A stretch of DNA of 64,000 nt from the NCBI GenBank assembly GCA_022414725.1, contig CM039462.1, positions 4,732,125 through 4,796,124 of the forward strand, given 5' to 3'. The DNA is from Microglena sp. YARC. Lineage: Eukaryota > Chlorophyta > Chlorophyceae > Chlamydomonadales > Chlamydomonadaceae. The notes under the pieces were generated by a model. It did not search any database. It was not told the DNA's origin and saw only the letters and a list, made by a program, of their open reading frames with translations. How positions within the stretch are numbered: the first letter of the stretch is position 1; the number at the start of each line of letters is the position of its first letter. Both the position numbers and the translations under genes were made by a program. Shown piece by piece: positions 1 through 13,200 of this stretch.

Positions 1-2524
1 AAGAAGAGATACCTGACGGATGGGACCCAGGGAACTACAGATGAGAGAGCAGCAGCAGCTCCAGCATTAGGGGAACCCTTCAAATTTGGTGAAGCCTTGA
101 AGTTCAGCCGCCCCGTGCCTGATTACTTGTCAGGTCCCCAATGGCATGTGCTATCCTACCTGGACCCAGCCAGCTTGTGGGATCCAATATATGCATCCTC
201 TCATGCATCAACACAGGTGCAACCAAGAACAGCAAGGGCCAAGGTTGTGAAATATGGTAGGGGAGACCCTTGGGAGGAGCAGCACCCCCCCATCCCTCCT
301 CCTGCACAAGTGACAATCAGCAAAGCCGGGCAGCAGGGTGTGTCTGGTGTCCGTACAAGGGAGCTGGCTGGAGTTGCAGTACGGGAGTACGCAACCATCA
401 ACCCCTCATCAGGAACTTGGACAGGTTACCCCGACAGCTACACCTTGCATGAGCGTCTTGGGACAGCTGAGGCAAGGAAAAGGGATCCAGATGCGACTGC
501 AGCTGCTCTAACAAGATTGAGGGCCCACGCCCATGTTGGGGGACCGTGGGAGTACGACGGGGGCCGAAGGACAGCTATGGCTGACACTGTGGCTCTCCGT
601 GACCAGCAAGCCACCATGACAAGGAGTGGTCCTGCATTTACCATGGGACAGAGGACCAAGGCACTACTACCGGGCCAGTCCCTGCTGCCCCCCCAAGCTA
701 CCGAGGTCCCTGGGCCAGGTAGGGGGAAGCTGGTCAGCACTTAGGTGGTCAGCACTTAGGGGAAGCTGGTCAACAGTTAGCTGGTCAGCACTTAGCTGGT
801 CAGCACTTGGGTTTCGGTGGTTAACGGGTCAGCACTTAAGGGAAGCTGGTGAACAGTTAGCTGGTCAGAACTTGGGGTTCGGTGGTTTAGGTTTTCGGTG
901 GTTAGCTGGTCAGCACTTAGCTGGTCAGCACTTAGGAGAATCTGGTCAACAGATAGCTGGTCAGCACTTGGGTTTCGGTGGTTTAGGTTTCGGTGGCTTG
1001 GGGTTGGTGCAGCTGACACTACCCCAGTCTCGACAAACTCAGCCTGGCCAGCACTTAACTGGTCAGTACTTAGCCGGTCAGCACTTAGCTGGTCAACACT
1101 TAGCTGGTCAGCACTTAACTGGTCAGTACTTAGCCGGTCAGCACTTAGCTGGTCAACACTTAACTGGTCAGCACTTAACTGGTCAGTATTTTGCTGGTCA
1201 GCACTTAGCTGGTCAGCACTTAGCTGGTCAGCACTTAGCCGGTCAGCACTTAGCTGGTCAGCACTTAACTGGTCAGCACTTGACTGGTCAGTACTTAACT
1301 AGTCAGCACTTAGCTGGTCAGTATTTTGCTGGTCAGCACTTAGCTGGTCAGCACTTAGCTGGTCAGCACTTAGCTGGTCAGCACTTAGCCGGTCAGCACT
1401 TAGCTGGTCAACACTTAACTGGTCAGCACTTAACTGGTCAGTACTTAGCCGGTCAGCATTTAGCTGGTCAACACTTAGCTGGTCAGCACTTAACTAGTCA
1501 GCACTTAACTGGTCAGTATTTTGCTGGTCAGCACTTAGCTGGTCAGCACTTAACTAGTCAGCACTTAACTGGTCAGTATTTTGCTGGTCAGCACTTAGCT
1601 GGTCAGCACTTAACTAGTCTGCACTTCACTGGTCAGTATTTTGCTGGTCAGCACTTAGCTGGTTAGCACTTAGCCGGTCAGCACTTAGCTGGTCAACACT
1701 TAGCTGGTCAGCACTTAGCTGGTCAACACTTAGCTGGTTAAAACTTAGCTGGTCGGCACTTAGCTGGTCAGCACTTAGCTTGTCAGCACTAAGCTGGTCA
1801 GCACTTCTTTTCCTAAACCACCCGAACCACCTAAACCTAAACCACCTAAACCCTAAGTTACCAAAACCTAAACCACCTAAACCCAAGTGCTGACCAGCTT
1901 CCTCCTCCCCCTGTACCAGGGCACTACCAGCCTGGGCCTAGTAACAATGCCTCCGGTCCTGCATTCACAATCGGGGGGCGGCCTCGTAATGTGGACCAGT
2001 CTCAGAGGAAGGACAACCCAGGACCAGGTAACAGAATTTGTGTGTATCACTGTTAGGTGTGTGTGAATCACTGTTTTTGTGTGTGTATAACTATTTTTTT
2101 GGTGTGTATCACTGTTTTGTGCGGGTTTAATGTGTCGCAAATTGAGCAACTCGGTGCGACCCCAGTACAACGGGCTGCCCCCTTAACCCCGTGGAGCGCA
2201 AAGCGCGGAGTTTAGGGGGGCAACCCCGCGGAGCGCAAAGCGAGTGGTTTGTGGGGCATTTATGACAAGCTTAGATAGGGGTCATCTCAGTCTTAGTCGG
2301 CTATCCGTGATTTCTTATACTTGTGCCTGGTTAAACGAGATGTAAATTCTCTCTCTAAGAACACTCGAGAGACCCTTCCTGAGCACCACTATTGTAATCG
2401 CTACTCCATATGCTGTCTCCAGGTGCTTCTGGTGCCCACACCCACACACGCACACCCACATCCATACCCACACCCACACCCATACCCCCCCCCCCCCCCC
2501 CGGTACACCCATACGCACACCCAC

Positions 2525-2603
<79 letters not shown>

Positions 2604-4069
2604 TTATGGTGCTCCTGGTCCCCCAGCCATTGGAGCGTCTGGCCCCTCATACACAATGCCCCCCCCCTTACCATCACCGCCCCCCCCCCACCCACCTACC
2701 CACCCACCAACGCCCCCACTCACCCATGCAGGTGCTTATGGTGCTCCTGGTCCCCCAGCCATTGGAGCGTCTGGCCCCTCATACACAATGCGAACACGGC
2801 CATATGAGTGTGCTGAGGATCTACCAGGACCTGGGGAATATGACACATATCGCAACACTAACTCTGGTAAACATGGCTGTTGTTTTGTATCTGGATATTG
2901 TAGCAGCTTCTATGCCCTATGAGTATGCTGAGGATCTACCAGGACCAGGCGAATATGACACATAGTTTTGTTTTGGATGGATATTGTAGCAGCTTCTATG
3001 CCCTATGAGTATGCTGAGGATCTACCTGGACCAGGGCAGTATGACGCATATCGCAACACTAACTATGCTAAGCATGGCTGTTGTTTTGTATCTGGCTATA
3101 GTAGCAGCATCTAGGCCGTATGAGTATGCTGAGGATCTACCAGGACCAGGCGAATAGGACACATAGTTTTGTTTTGTTTTTGTACGTGTTTTGTTGTTTT
3201 GTGTGTGTTTTGTTGTTTTGTGTATGTGTTTTGTGTATATGTTTTGTGTATGTGTTTTGTGCATGTGTTTTGTGTATGTGTTTTGTATTATTACTTGTCT
3301 ACGTGTTTTGTTATTTAGTTTATGTGTTTGTTGTTTTGCGCATGTGTTTTGTTGTTTTATGTATGTGTTTTGTATTATTATTTGTGCATGTGTTTTGTTG
3401 GTTTGTGTATGTGTTTTGCATTATTATTTGTCTTTGTGTATGTGTTTTGTCGTTTTGTTTATGTGTTTGTAACACTAATACACAACTGGCACAACGCTAG
3501 CACAACACTAATACAACACAACACAACACTAACACAACACTAGCACAACATTAACACAACACTAACGCTACACAGCACTAACACAACACTAACACAACAC
3601 TAGCACAACACTAACACAACACAACACTAACACAACGCGACACAACACTAACACAACACTAACGCAACGCTAACACAGGACCTGTCACTATATTGGGATC
3701 CAGGCCAGCACCGGTCGCCATCGATCCTACCCCTGGGCAACACTAGCACACCACAACTCTAACACAACACTAACACAACACTAACACAGGACCAGCCACT
3801 ACATTGGGATCCAGGCCAGCACCGGTTGTTGTCGATCCCACCCCTGGACCTGGAGATTACCAGGGTCATGAACAGCCTGGCAGGGACATGCCCGCGTTCA
3901 CCATGTATGAAAGGTAAGGTGGAGTTAGTCTCTCTAACCAACTAACTAACTAACTAACCAACTAACTAACTAACTAACTAACCAACCAACTAACTAACTA
4001 ACTAACTAACTTTCTGGCATGGACATGCCCGCATTCACCATGTATGAAAGGTAAGGTGGGGGTAGTCTC

Positions 4070-4120
<51 letters not shown>

Positions 4121-4178
4121 TTCTGGCAGGGACATGCCCGCGTTCACCATGTATGAAAGGTAAGGTGGGGGTAGTCTC

Positions 4179-4215
<37 letters not shown>

Positions 4216-4216
4216 G

Positions 4217-4249
<33 letters not shown>

Positions 4250-7200
4250 TTCTGGCAGGGGCATGCCCGCGTTCACCATGTATGAAAGGTAAGGTGGGGG
4301 TAGTCTCACTAACTAACTAACTAACTAACAAACTGACTTACTGGCAGTCTTAACTTGGTATCACTAACGAACGAACGAACGAACGAACGAACTAACGTAG
4401 TAACGTACTAACGTACTAACGTACTGGCAGGGACATGCCCACGTTTACCATGTATAAAAGGTACGGATCCTGTGTGCCCCATCAGAAATTATCATTACAC
4501 TGTCATAGACAGGCCATTGTTCGCCCAAGACGAGCCCGCTCCACAACATCCGGGAGGGCTCTTCCAACAAATCTTTAGAAAATGAAAAGCAATATTGCAG
4601 CAAGCAGTAGCATGCCCCCCAGCCACCCTCCCATCCTTAAACCTCCCTAACTCCTAAACCTCTTAAACCTCTTTAAACCCTAAACCCTCCTATCCTCCCA
4701 CCCTCCGACCCATGCCGCACTCCCACCCTACACACCCATGCCACACGCCCACCTTACATGGCCATGCCAAATTCCCCAGGTAGCACAAACTCAGGCCCTG
4801 AGGGCCCCCCTTGGTATAACAATTGTTTAGGGTTCAGTTCACCAATGATTTTCTTTAAATATGATACGGTAGGTAGGATACCCTATTTGTCCATACAGAC
4901 AAGATATTAGGTCAAACGGCAGTACACCATTAGATTTTGTGAAATGTGAAAAAAGCAATAACACAGTCAAAACAATAAAAACAGTTTCATTCAAAATGGA
5001 ATCACTCCCCCTGAACCCCCTTTCACATCCCCCAGGATTCAACCCAAACAAGACAAAGATGCCCCTGCACCAGGGGAGTATGACATCCCATGTGAGCTGG
5101 GTCGCTCAGGTGCAGCATGGACCATGCGTGGTAGAGCACAGGTGGGCAGTTCTTGCAGATGACATTGTAAATTGGTTATTTAATACAAATTAATGTATTT
5201 TAAACATTCAGTTTTCATAAAATTTGCATGGAGCATGTGTGGTATAACACATTTTTGTTTATTGATTTTTAAAATTTTAATGTACAAGACAAGGATGCCC
5301 CTGCACCAGGGGAGTACGACATCCCATGCGAGCTGGGCCGCTCATATGCATCATGGAGCATGCGTGGTAGAGCACAGGTGGGCACTTTTTGAATTTGAAT
5401 TTGAATTTGAACTGTTACATGCTTTTTCAGCCAACTCTTTCAAGTTGTGCGAAGTCAGCTGGGTCGCTCTGGTGCAGCATGGACCATGCATGGTAGAGCA
5501 CAGATGGGCAGTTCTTGCAAATTTCTTTGTCAAGTGGTTATGTAAAGCAAATTAATGCGTTTTAAACAACCTGAATTAATGTGCTTTAAACAACCTGAAT
5601 TAATGTGTTTTAAACAACCTGAATTAATGTGTTTTAAACAACCTGAATTATTGCGTTTTAAACAACCTGAATTAATGTGCTTTAAACAACCTGAATTAAT
5701 GTGCTTTAAACAACCTGAATTCAGGTGCTTTAAACAACCTAAATTCATGCGTTTTAAACAACCTGAATTAATGTGCTTTAAACAACCTGAATTAATGTGC
5801 TTTAAACAACCTGAATTCATGCGTTTTAAACAACCTGAATTCATGTTTTTTTATCATTCCGGTTTGGCAAAATTGGCAAGGAGCATGCGTGGTAGAGCAC
5901 ATTTTTGTTTATTGCTTTTTAAATTGTTTTGAGTACGAGACAAGCATGCCACTACCGCATGGGGAGTATGGCCTACCATGCAAGCTGGGTCGCTCATTTG
6001 CAGCACGGAGCATGTGTGTTAGAGCACAATTGGGCACTTTTTGAATTTGAATTTGAATTGTTACACGCTTTTTAACCCCACTCTGGGCTCCTCACTGTCT
6101 TCCAATGCCAAGCCCTCCCGTGCGACCCGTAACTATCACAAAAATAAGGGAGCAGATTAGACAGTTTAAAGACTTGTTCAGATTCACTGTTTTTTGTATT
6201 ATGCGACGTGTCGCCATTCCGTTGCTGCATGGCGACGCATAGGTCCGGTTAAACTAGTCAGAAACACCCCCTGTAACCCCCGGGCTCCGCGGGGTTCGGG
6301 GGGGCAGAGCGTCGCACTGGGGTTGCATCGAGTCGCTCAATTTGCGACGCGTCGAATGAAAAAAACATTGTCCCTGGACATGTACTTAAACTGTCTACTC
6401 CGCTTAGTTTGCTCCCTGGTTTCCATGGGTATCGCACGGGGGGACTTGGCACTGGAAGACGGTGAGAAGCCCAGAGTTGGCTGATAAACATGTAACAATT
6501 CAAATTTAAATTCGAATTCGAAAAGTGCCCCAAAAGCATCTTTAGAGACGCACTAACTCATCTGATCCTTTCCTGTCCATCTGCTTGCAGAAACCTTCGC
6601 CCCCCAATTTCCCTAGACCTGGCCAGTGTTGCCCTGTCGACATCCTCGGAACTGAAGGCTGACAGATCGTTATCCTTTCCTGTCCGTCCGGTTGCCATGG
6701 GGGTGCTAATTAACACAAATTAACATGAACACATTAATTTAAATTAACACAATTCATGTGTAATTTACATTAACACATGAATTTAAATTTACTCCAATAC
6801 ATTAATTTAAATTAACACCACTGCATTAATTTAATTTAACATTAACATTAACACATTAAACTTAACATTGACACACATATTTACACAAATTGGCAGCTAC
6901 TAACTAACACTGGCAGCTGTTAGGTTGTTCGGCGTTTAGTTGTTGAGGGGTTCTCTCTTGCCTATTTAAATAGGCATAGGCAGTGCCTTTGCCTTTCCTA
7001 GTCCATCTGCTTGCAGGAACCTTCGCCCCCCGATTTCCATGGACCAGGCCAGTATTGCCCTGTCGACATCCATGAAAGGGAAGGCTGCTAGACCATGCAA
7101 TCAATACAATGAAAAAAACCCAAGCCTGCCTAAATTATGATATTTCTACATGTCCCTCCCCCTTCAGGAAACCTTTGCCCCCAGATTTCCCTGGACCAGG

Positions 7201-10200
7201 CTAGTATTACCCTGTCGACATCCATTCAAGTGAAGGCTGATAGACCAATACAACGAAAGCCCCTAAGCCTGCCTACGATTTGATATTTCTTCATGTCCCT
7301 CCTCCCTCAGGAAACCTGTGCCCCAGGATTTCCCTGGACTAAAACAGTGTTGCCCTGTCATCATCCTTGAAAGTGAAGGCTGATAGACCAATACAACAAA
7401 ACCTCCTAAGCCTGCCTAAGCTATGATATTTCTTCATGTCCCTCCCCCTTCAGGAGGCCAAGCCAATACAATGAAACCTCCTAAGCCTGCCTAAGCTATG
7501 ATATTTCTTCATGTCCCTCTCCCTTCAGGAGGCCAAGCCAATACAACAAAACCTCCTAAGCCTGCCTAAGCTATGATATTTCTTCATGTCCCTCCCCCTT
7601 CAGGAGGCCAAGCCAATACAATGAAACCTCCTAAGCCTGCCTAAGCTATGATATTTCTTCATGTCCCTCCCCCTTCAGGAGGCCAAGCCAATACAATGAA
7701 ACCTCCTAAGCCTGCCTAAGCTATGATATTTCTTCATGTCCCTCCCCCTTCAGGAGGCCAAGCCAATCGATTTCCCTGGACCAGGCCTGTATAGCCCTGT
7801 CAACATCCTTGGAAGTGTAGGCTGATAGACCAATACAACAAAACCCCCTAAGCCTGCCTAAGTTTTGATATTTCTTCATGTCCCTCCCCTTTCAGGAAGC
7901 CAAGCCAATTGATTTCCCTGGACCAGGCCTGTATAAGCCTGTCGACATCCATGAAAGGGAAGGCTGATAGACCATGCAATCAATACACCGAAACCCCCCA
8001 AGCCTGCCTAAGTTATGAAACATTCTTCATGTCCCTCTGCCTTCAGGAAACCTTTGCCCCCTGATTTCCCTGGACCAGGCCAGTACTGCCCTGTCAATAT
8101 CCTTGAAAGTGTAGGATGATAATCCAATACAAGCAAAAAACCCAAGCCTGTCTAAGTTATGATATTTCTTCATGTCCCTCCCCCTTAGGAGGCCAAGCCA
8201 CCCAATTCCCCTGGACCTGGCCAGAACTGCCCTGCCAATATATTTGACCAGTTTACACTTCACACCGATGCACTACCTCATACTATTCCATCTGTCCCTG
8301 TAACCAATCCCTCCACCCTAACCCCCTCCCCCCGCCAGGAAGCCGAGCCACCCCTTTCCCCTGGACCTGGCCAGAACTGCCCTGCCGATATATTTGACCA
8401 GGTTACACTTCACACCGATGCACTACCTCATACTATTCCATCTGTCCCAGTAACTACCTCCTCCCCCCCCACCCCCCTCCAGGAAGCCGAGCCACCCGAT
8501 TCCCCTGGACCTGGCCAGTACTGCCCTGCCGACATCCTTGAGACTGAAGGAGGACCTGCACACACCTTTGGCTCTCGGCCTGGGGAAAAGGAAGAGTCAT
8601 GGTCCCCAGGGCCAGCAGACTACTACAAGTGGGTTGTCATACACTTTTCCCATTTTTCATGCACTTTTCCCATTTTTATATAGTTTCCCATTGGGTACTA
8701 CAAGTGGCTTTCATAGACTTCACCCATTTTCCGTATATTTTCCTTTAGGTACTGCAAGTGGGTTTTCATATACTTTTCCTATTGTTTCTTCTATCCCTTT
8801 CCCTTCTTTGATTTATTTTCGCTTTTTAAGTTCAATGTTTGTCCGCTGCGTAGTATACACCTTTCAGGGATTTTATTTTCAGTTCAGAAAGTGGTTTTTA
8901 TAGCTGTATGGGTTTAGACCTCCTCCAGGGGCAGCGTTCTTTATATATGCAGGGCATGCAGATTACTGCAAGTTTTGTTTTGCTAATTTTCATGCATTTC
9001 TGTTTCTCTGTTTTCACCTTGTCTGGTCCCTGCATACGCCTCTTGACCTGGGAACAAGAAGAAGGAGGCATATGAGTAGGGATCGGCAATTTGATATCAC
9101 ATGATATCATGTCATCATATGAATATATGATATCATGTCATCATATGATATCATGTCATCATATGATATCATGTCATCATATGATTTCATATGATGCCGG
9201 CGGTCTGACTAGGTAATTTTGGCCTGGGGCACCATATCATATGATATTACATCATATGATTTTTGTATGACATCATATGATATCATACTCGTCTTTGGTC
9301 AACATCATATGATTTGCCGTTCCCTACATATGCGTATATGACCCCCAGTGCATGCAGATTACTGCTAGTAAGTATCCCCCCATACCTACACCCACACCCC
9401 CTAAACCCACACCCACCCCTAACCCTACCCACATCTACACCCACGTCCACACCACTAAACCCACACCCACCCCTACCCCTACCCACCCCTACACCCACAC
9501 CCACACCACTAAACCCACACCCACACCACTAAACCCACACCCACACCTACACCCATGCAGGCCTGTGTCAACTTCAGGACCATCCTACACCATCAATGCT
9601 CTTCCCTCTCTTCTGCTACACCCACATCCATACCTACACCCTACCCCTACCTACATCTCCCCCCTCCCCCCCCCCCCCCCCCCCCACACACACATAAATA
9701 CCTACCCCCTACCCCCACCTACATCTACACCCTTACCCTAACTCTAACTACACCCACACCCACACCTACACCCATGCAGGCCTGTGTCAACTTCAGGACC
9801 AGCCTACACCATCAATGCCCGCAATCAGCCAGACGATCCGCGTCTCAAAGAGGCTGCTGCTCTACCCGGCCCTGGTCAGTATGACTATGCTGAGCGTGCT
9901 GATGCACCAGCCTACACCTTTGGGGGCAAGGGTACTGCAGAGGACGCACGCCCAGACAGTCCCGGGCCCGCAGCGTACGATATCGTGGCCAATGAGTCGG
10001 GCCCAGCGTTCACAATCGCAAGCAAGCCACTCCACATTGAGCCGACCGGGTCCCCCGGACCTGCCGAATACGACCTGGACCGTGGAGTTGGCTCCGGTCC
10101 CGCATTCACTATTGCAGCTAGGCACCAAGGGCGCGAGCCCAAGGCTGATCTCCCAGCACCAGGGGAGTACATGCTGCCAAGTGACAGCTGGCGCTGTGGG

Positions 10201-13200
10201 CCTGCCTACACCATGGGGAGAGGAGGGGAGCGATCTGAAGAAGCTGGTCATCCTGACAGCCCAGGTAGGGGTATGGGGAAGTTCGCCTCCACTTCAGTAA
10301 ACCCTAAAGCCTCCTAGACCCTGAACCCTATAACCTAACCCCCCTAAACCCTAAACCTTTGAATCAAAAACTAAACCAATGAACCCTAAACACCCTTAAC
10401 GTAAGGGGAGGCTAACTTAAGTGGAGGCTAACTTCCCTTTACCCCTACCTGGGCTGTCAGGATGAGGAGGCTAACTTCCCCTTACCCAGGTAGGCCACAA
10501 AGCCAGTTGGGCACGTAACCATCAACTATTAAACAACCCAGGGCACAAATCACTCACTCGCGGTCGCACTTCGTGGCGACAAAGAGCATATTTCGCCCTA
10601 AACTCGCACACCTGAGGGTCGCACAAGGGTCGCACCTGGGTTGCACAATGTCCAAACGGTCGCAAAGAACAAAACAATGACTTCCGACCACTAGTGCAGT
10701 ATAGGATGAATTGATGACGATAGGGTTTATAATGATCGATTCTATTTATTATGATTATTTGAGGTTGGGAAATTCGCTTAAGCCTAATTGGCTACCCTTT
10801 GTCCACCCTCCCACCCACCCACCCTCCTTCAGGCCCTGCAGAGTATAATGTCCACCCTCCCACCCACCCTCCCACCCACCCTCTCACCTACCCTCACACC
10901 CACCCTCTCACCAACCATCCCACCTACCCTCTCACCCACCCTCCCACCCACCCTCTCACCTACCCTCCCACCCACCCTCCTTCAGGCCCTGGAGAGTATA
11001 TTGTCCACCCTCCCACCCACCCTCTCACCTACCCACCCACCCTCCCTCCCACCTACCCTCCCACCCACCCTCTCACCCACGCTCTCCCCTACTCTTCCAA
11101 CCACCCTCTCACCTACCCACCCACCCACCCTGCTTCAGACCCTGGAGAGTATATTGTCCACCCTCCCACCCACCCTCTCACCTACCCTCTCACCTACCCT
11201 CCCAGCCACCCTCTCAGCTACCCTCCCACCCACCCTCTCACCTACCCACCCTCCTTCAGGCCCTGGAGAGTATATTGTCCACCCTCCCACCCGCCCTCCC
11301 ACCTACCTTCTCACCTACCCTCCAACCCACCCTCTCACCCACCCACCCACCCTCCTTCAGGCCCTGGAGAATATATTGTCCACCCTCCCACCCACCCTCC
11401 CACCCACCCTCTCATCTACCTACCCACCCACCCACCCTCCCACGTACCCTCCCACCCACCCTCTCACCTACCCACCCACCAACCCTGCTTCAGACCCTGG
11501 AGAGTATATTGTCCACCCTCCCACCCACCCTCCCACCCACCCTCTCACCTACCCACCCACCCACCCTCCCACGTACCCTCCCACCCACCCTCCCACTCAC
11601 CCACCCACCCACCCTCCTTCAGGTCCTGGATAATATGTTGTCCGCCCTCCCACCCCCCCTCCCACCTACCCTCTCACCTACCCTCCCACCCACCCTCTCA
11701 TCCACCCACACACCCTCCTTCAGGCCCTGGAGGGTATATTGTCCACCCTCCCACCCACCCTCTCACCTACCCTCCCAACCACCCTCTCACCTACCGTCCC
11801 ACCCACCCTCTCAGCTACCCACCTACTCTCCCACCCACCCACCCTCCTTCAGGCCCTGGAGAGTATATTGTCCAACCGCCTAGGGATGGGCCTGCCTACA
11901 CCATGGGTCGGCGCGCTGACCCTGTTTCCCCCACTAAGAATGATAGCCCTGGACCCACCGACTACAACACGCGGCCACGACCTGACGGCCCAGCTTACTC
12001 TATGTTTGGAAAGATTGTGGACAAGGAGGCTCCCCCCTCACCAGGCCCAGGGGCGTACCATGGGGAGCTACCACGTGACGGTCCCGCATTCACTATGCGT
12101 CCTAAGCCCCCCCTGCCTGATGATGAGGGGGCAATGGTGGGCGAGCCAGGACCCGGTGCCTACACACCCAGGCTGCCTAAAGAGGCACCTGCATTCTCCC
12201 TTACCAGTCGTCCAAAGGAATCAGCTCCACCAGATTCCCCAGGTACTTTTTTTGTCAGGCTACCTTTTGTTGTCATGTGCCGCTTTTTGGCGGAGCCCCT
12301 ACTTCTGGGGGGTGGGAACCCCCAGTGTTACCCCGTTGTCCGTTTGTGCGACTGAAAAATTGAAGCCTGACACGTCAGCCAACTGTCTCATAGCTAACTG
12401 GCTTCAGTCATCTCGATCATTGCCACCTTTCGTTCCATTGCCAACACACTCCGCCAATTTTCCGCGTCTCTTGCGACGCTGGATAGGGCTTGTTATTGTC
12501 ATGTATCTCTTTCTCTCGTCTTCTCTTACTGTTGATTTCTTTTCTCAGACATTTCAGCTTTGATCACTTACCTATTACCTAGTACCCACTGCCCGGAAAG
12601 AACCTTTTATTTCCCCCCCACCCACACACCCACACACATATACACACACATTTACACACGCACACACAACAAACACACATCACACACAATGCACACACAC
12701 ACAACACAACATACACAAAACAAACACAACACACAGCACACACAACACACTGCACACTCACTGGTCCATCCACCTATCAGAAGACCATGCAACTAGACCA
12801 GGGCCCTGCTTTTACTATTGGCACACACAACACACGCACAACACACTGCACACACGAAGGTCCATCCACCTAACAGAGGACCATGCAACTAGACAAGGGC
12901 CCTGCTTACACTATTGGCACACACAACACACACAACACACACAACACACAGGTCCATCCTCCTATCAGAAGACCCTGCAACTAGACAAGGGCCCTGCTTA
13001 CACTATTGGCACCAAGCCTGCTGTAGCCATGGGCGAGAAGGTCCCGGATTCACCTGGACCTACACAGTACGCGCCCAAGTCATCCAGCCTCGGGGGACCC
13101 GCATTCACCATGGGGGGCAAGCCCAGGCCAGGCAACGAAAAAGACGAGGCGACATCACCAGGGCCTGGTGAATATCACTCACCCAATCGGGACCGTGGTC

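Noticed and set aside
626..1666. A 346-codon open frame of LAGQH repeats
   Set aside because: It lies inside SHIPPO intron 1 and only reflects a 15-bp minisatellite with no stop in several frames.
2315..2695. Proline- or glycine-run frames over the C tract
   Set aside because: They come from homopolymer and CA repeats only.
6574..8482. CRISPR-like spaced repeats
   Set aside because: Units are exon-edge copies of variable length in a eukaryotic intron, without unique spacers or cas genes.
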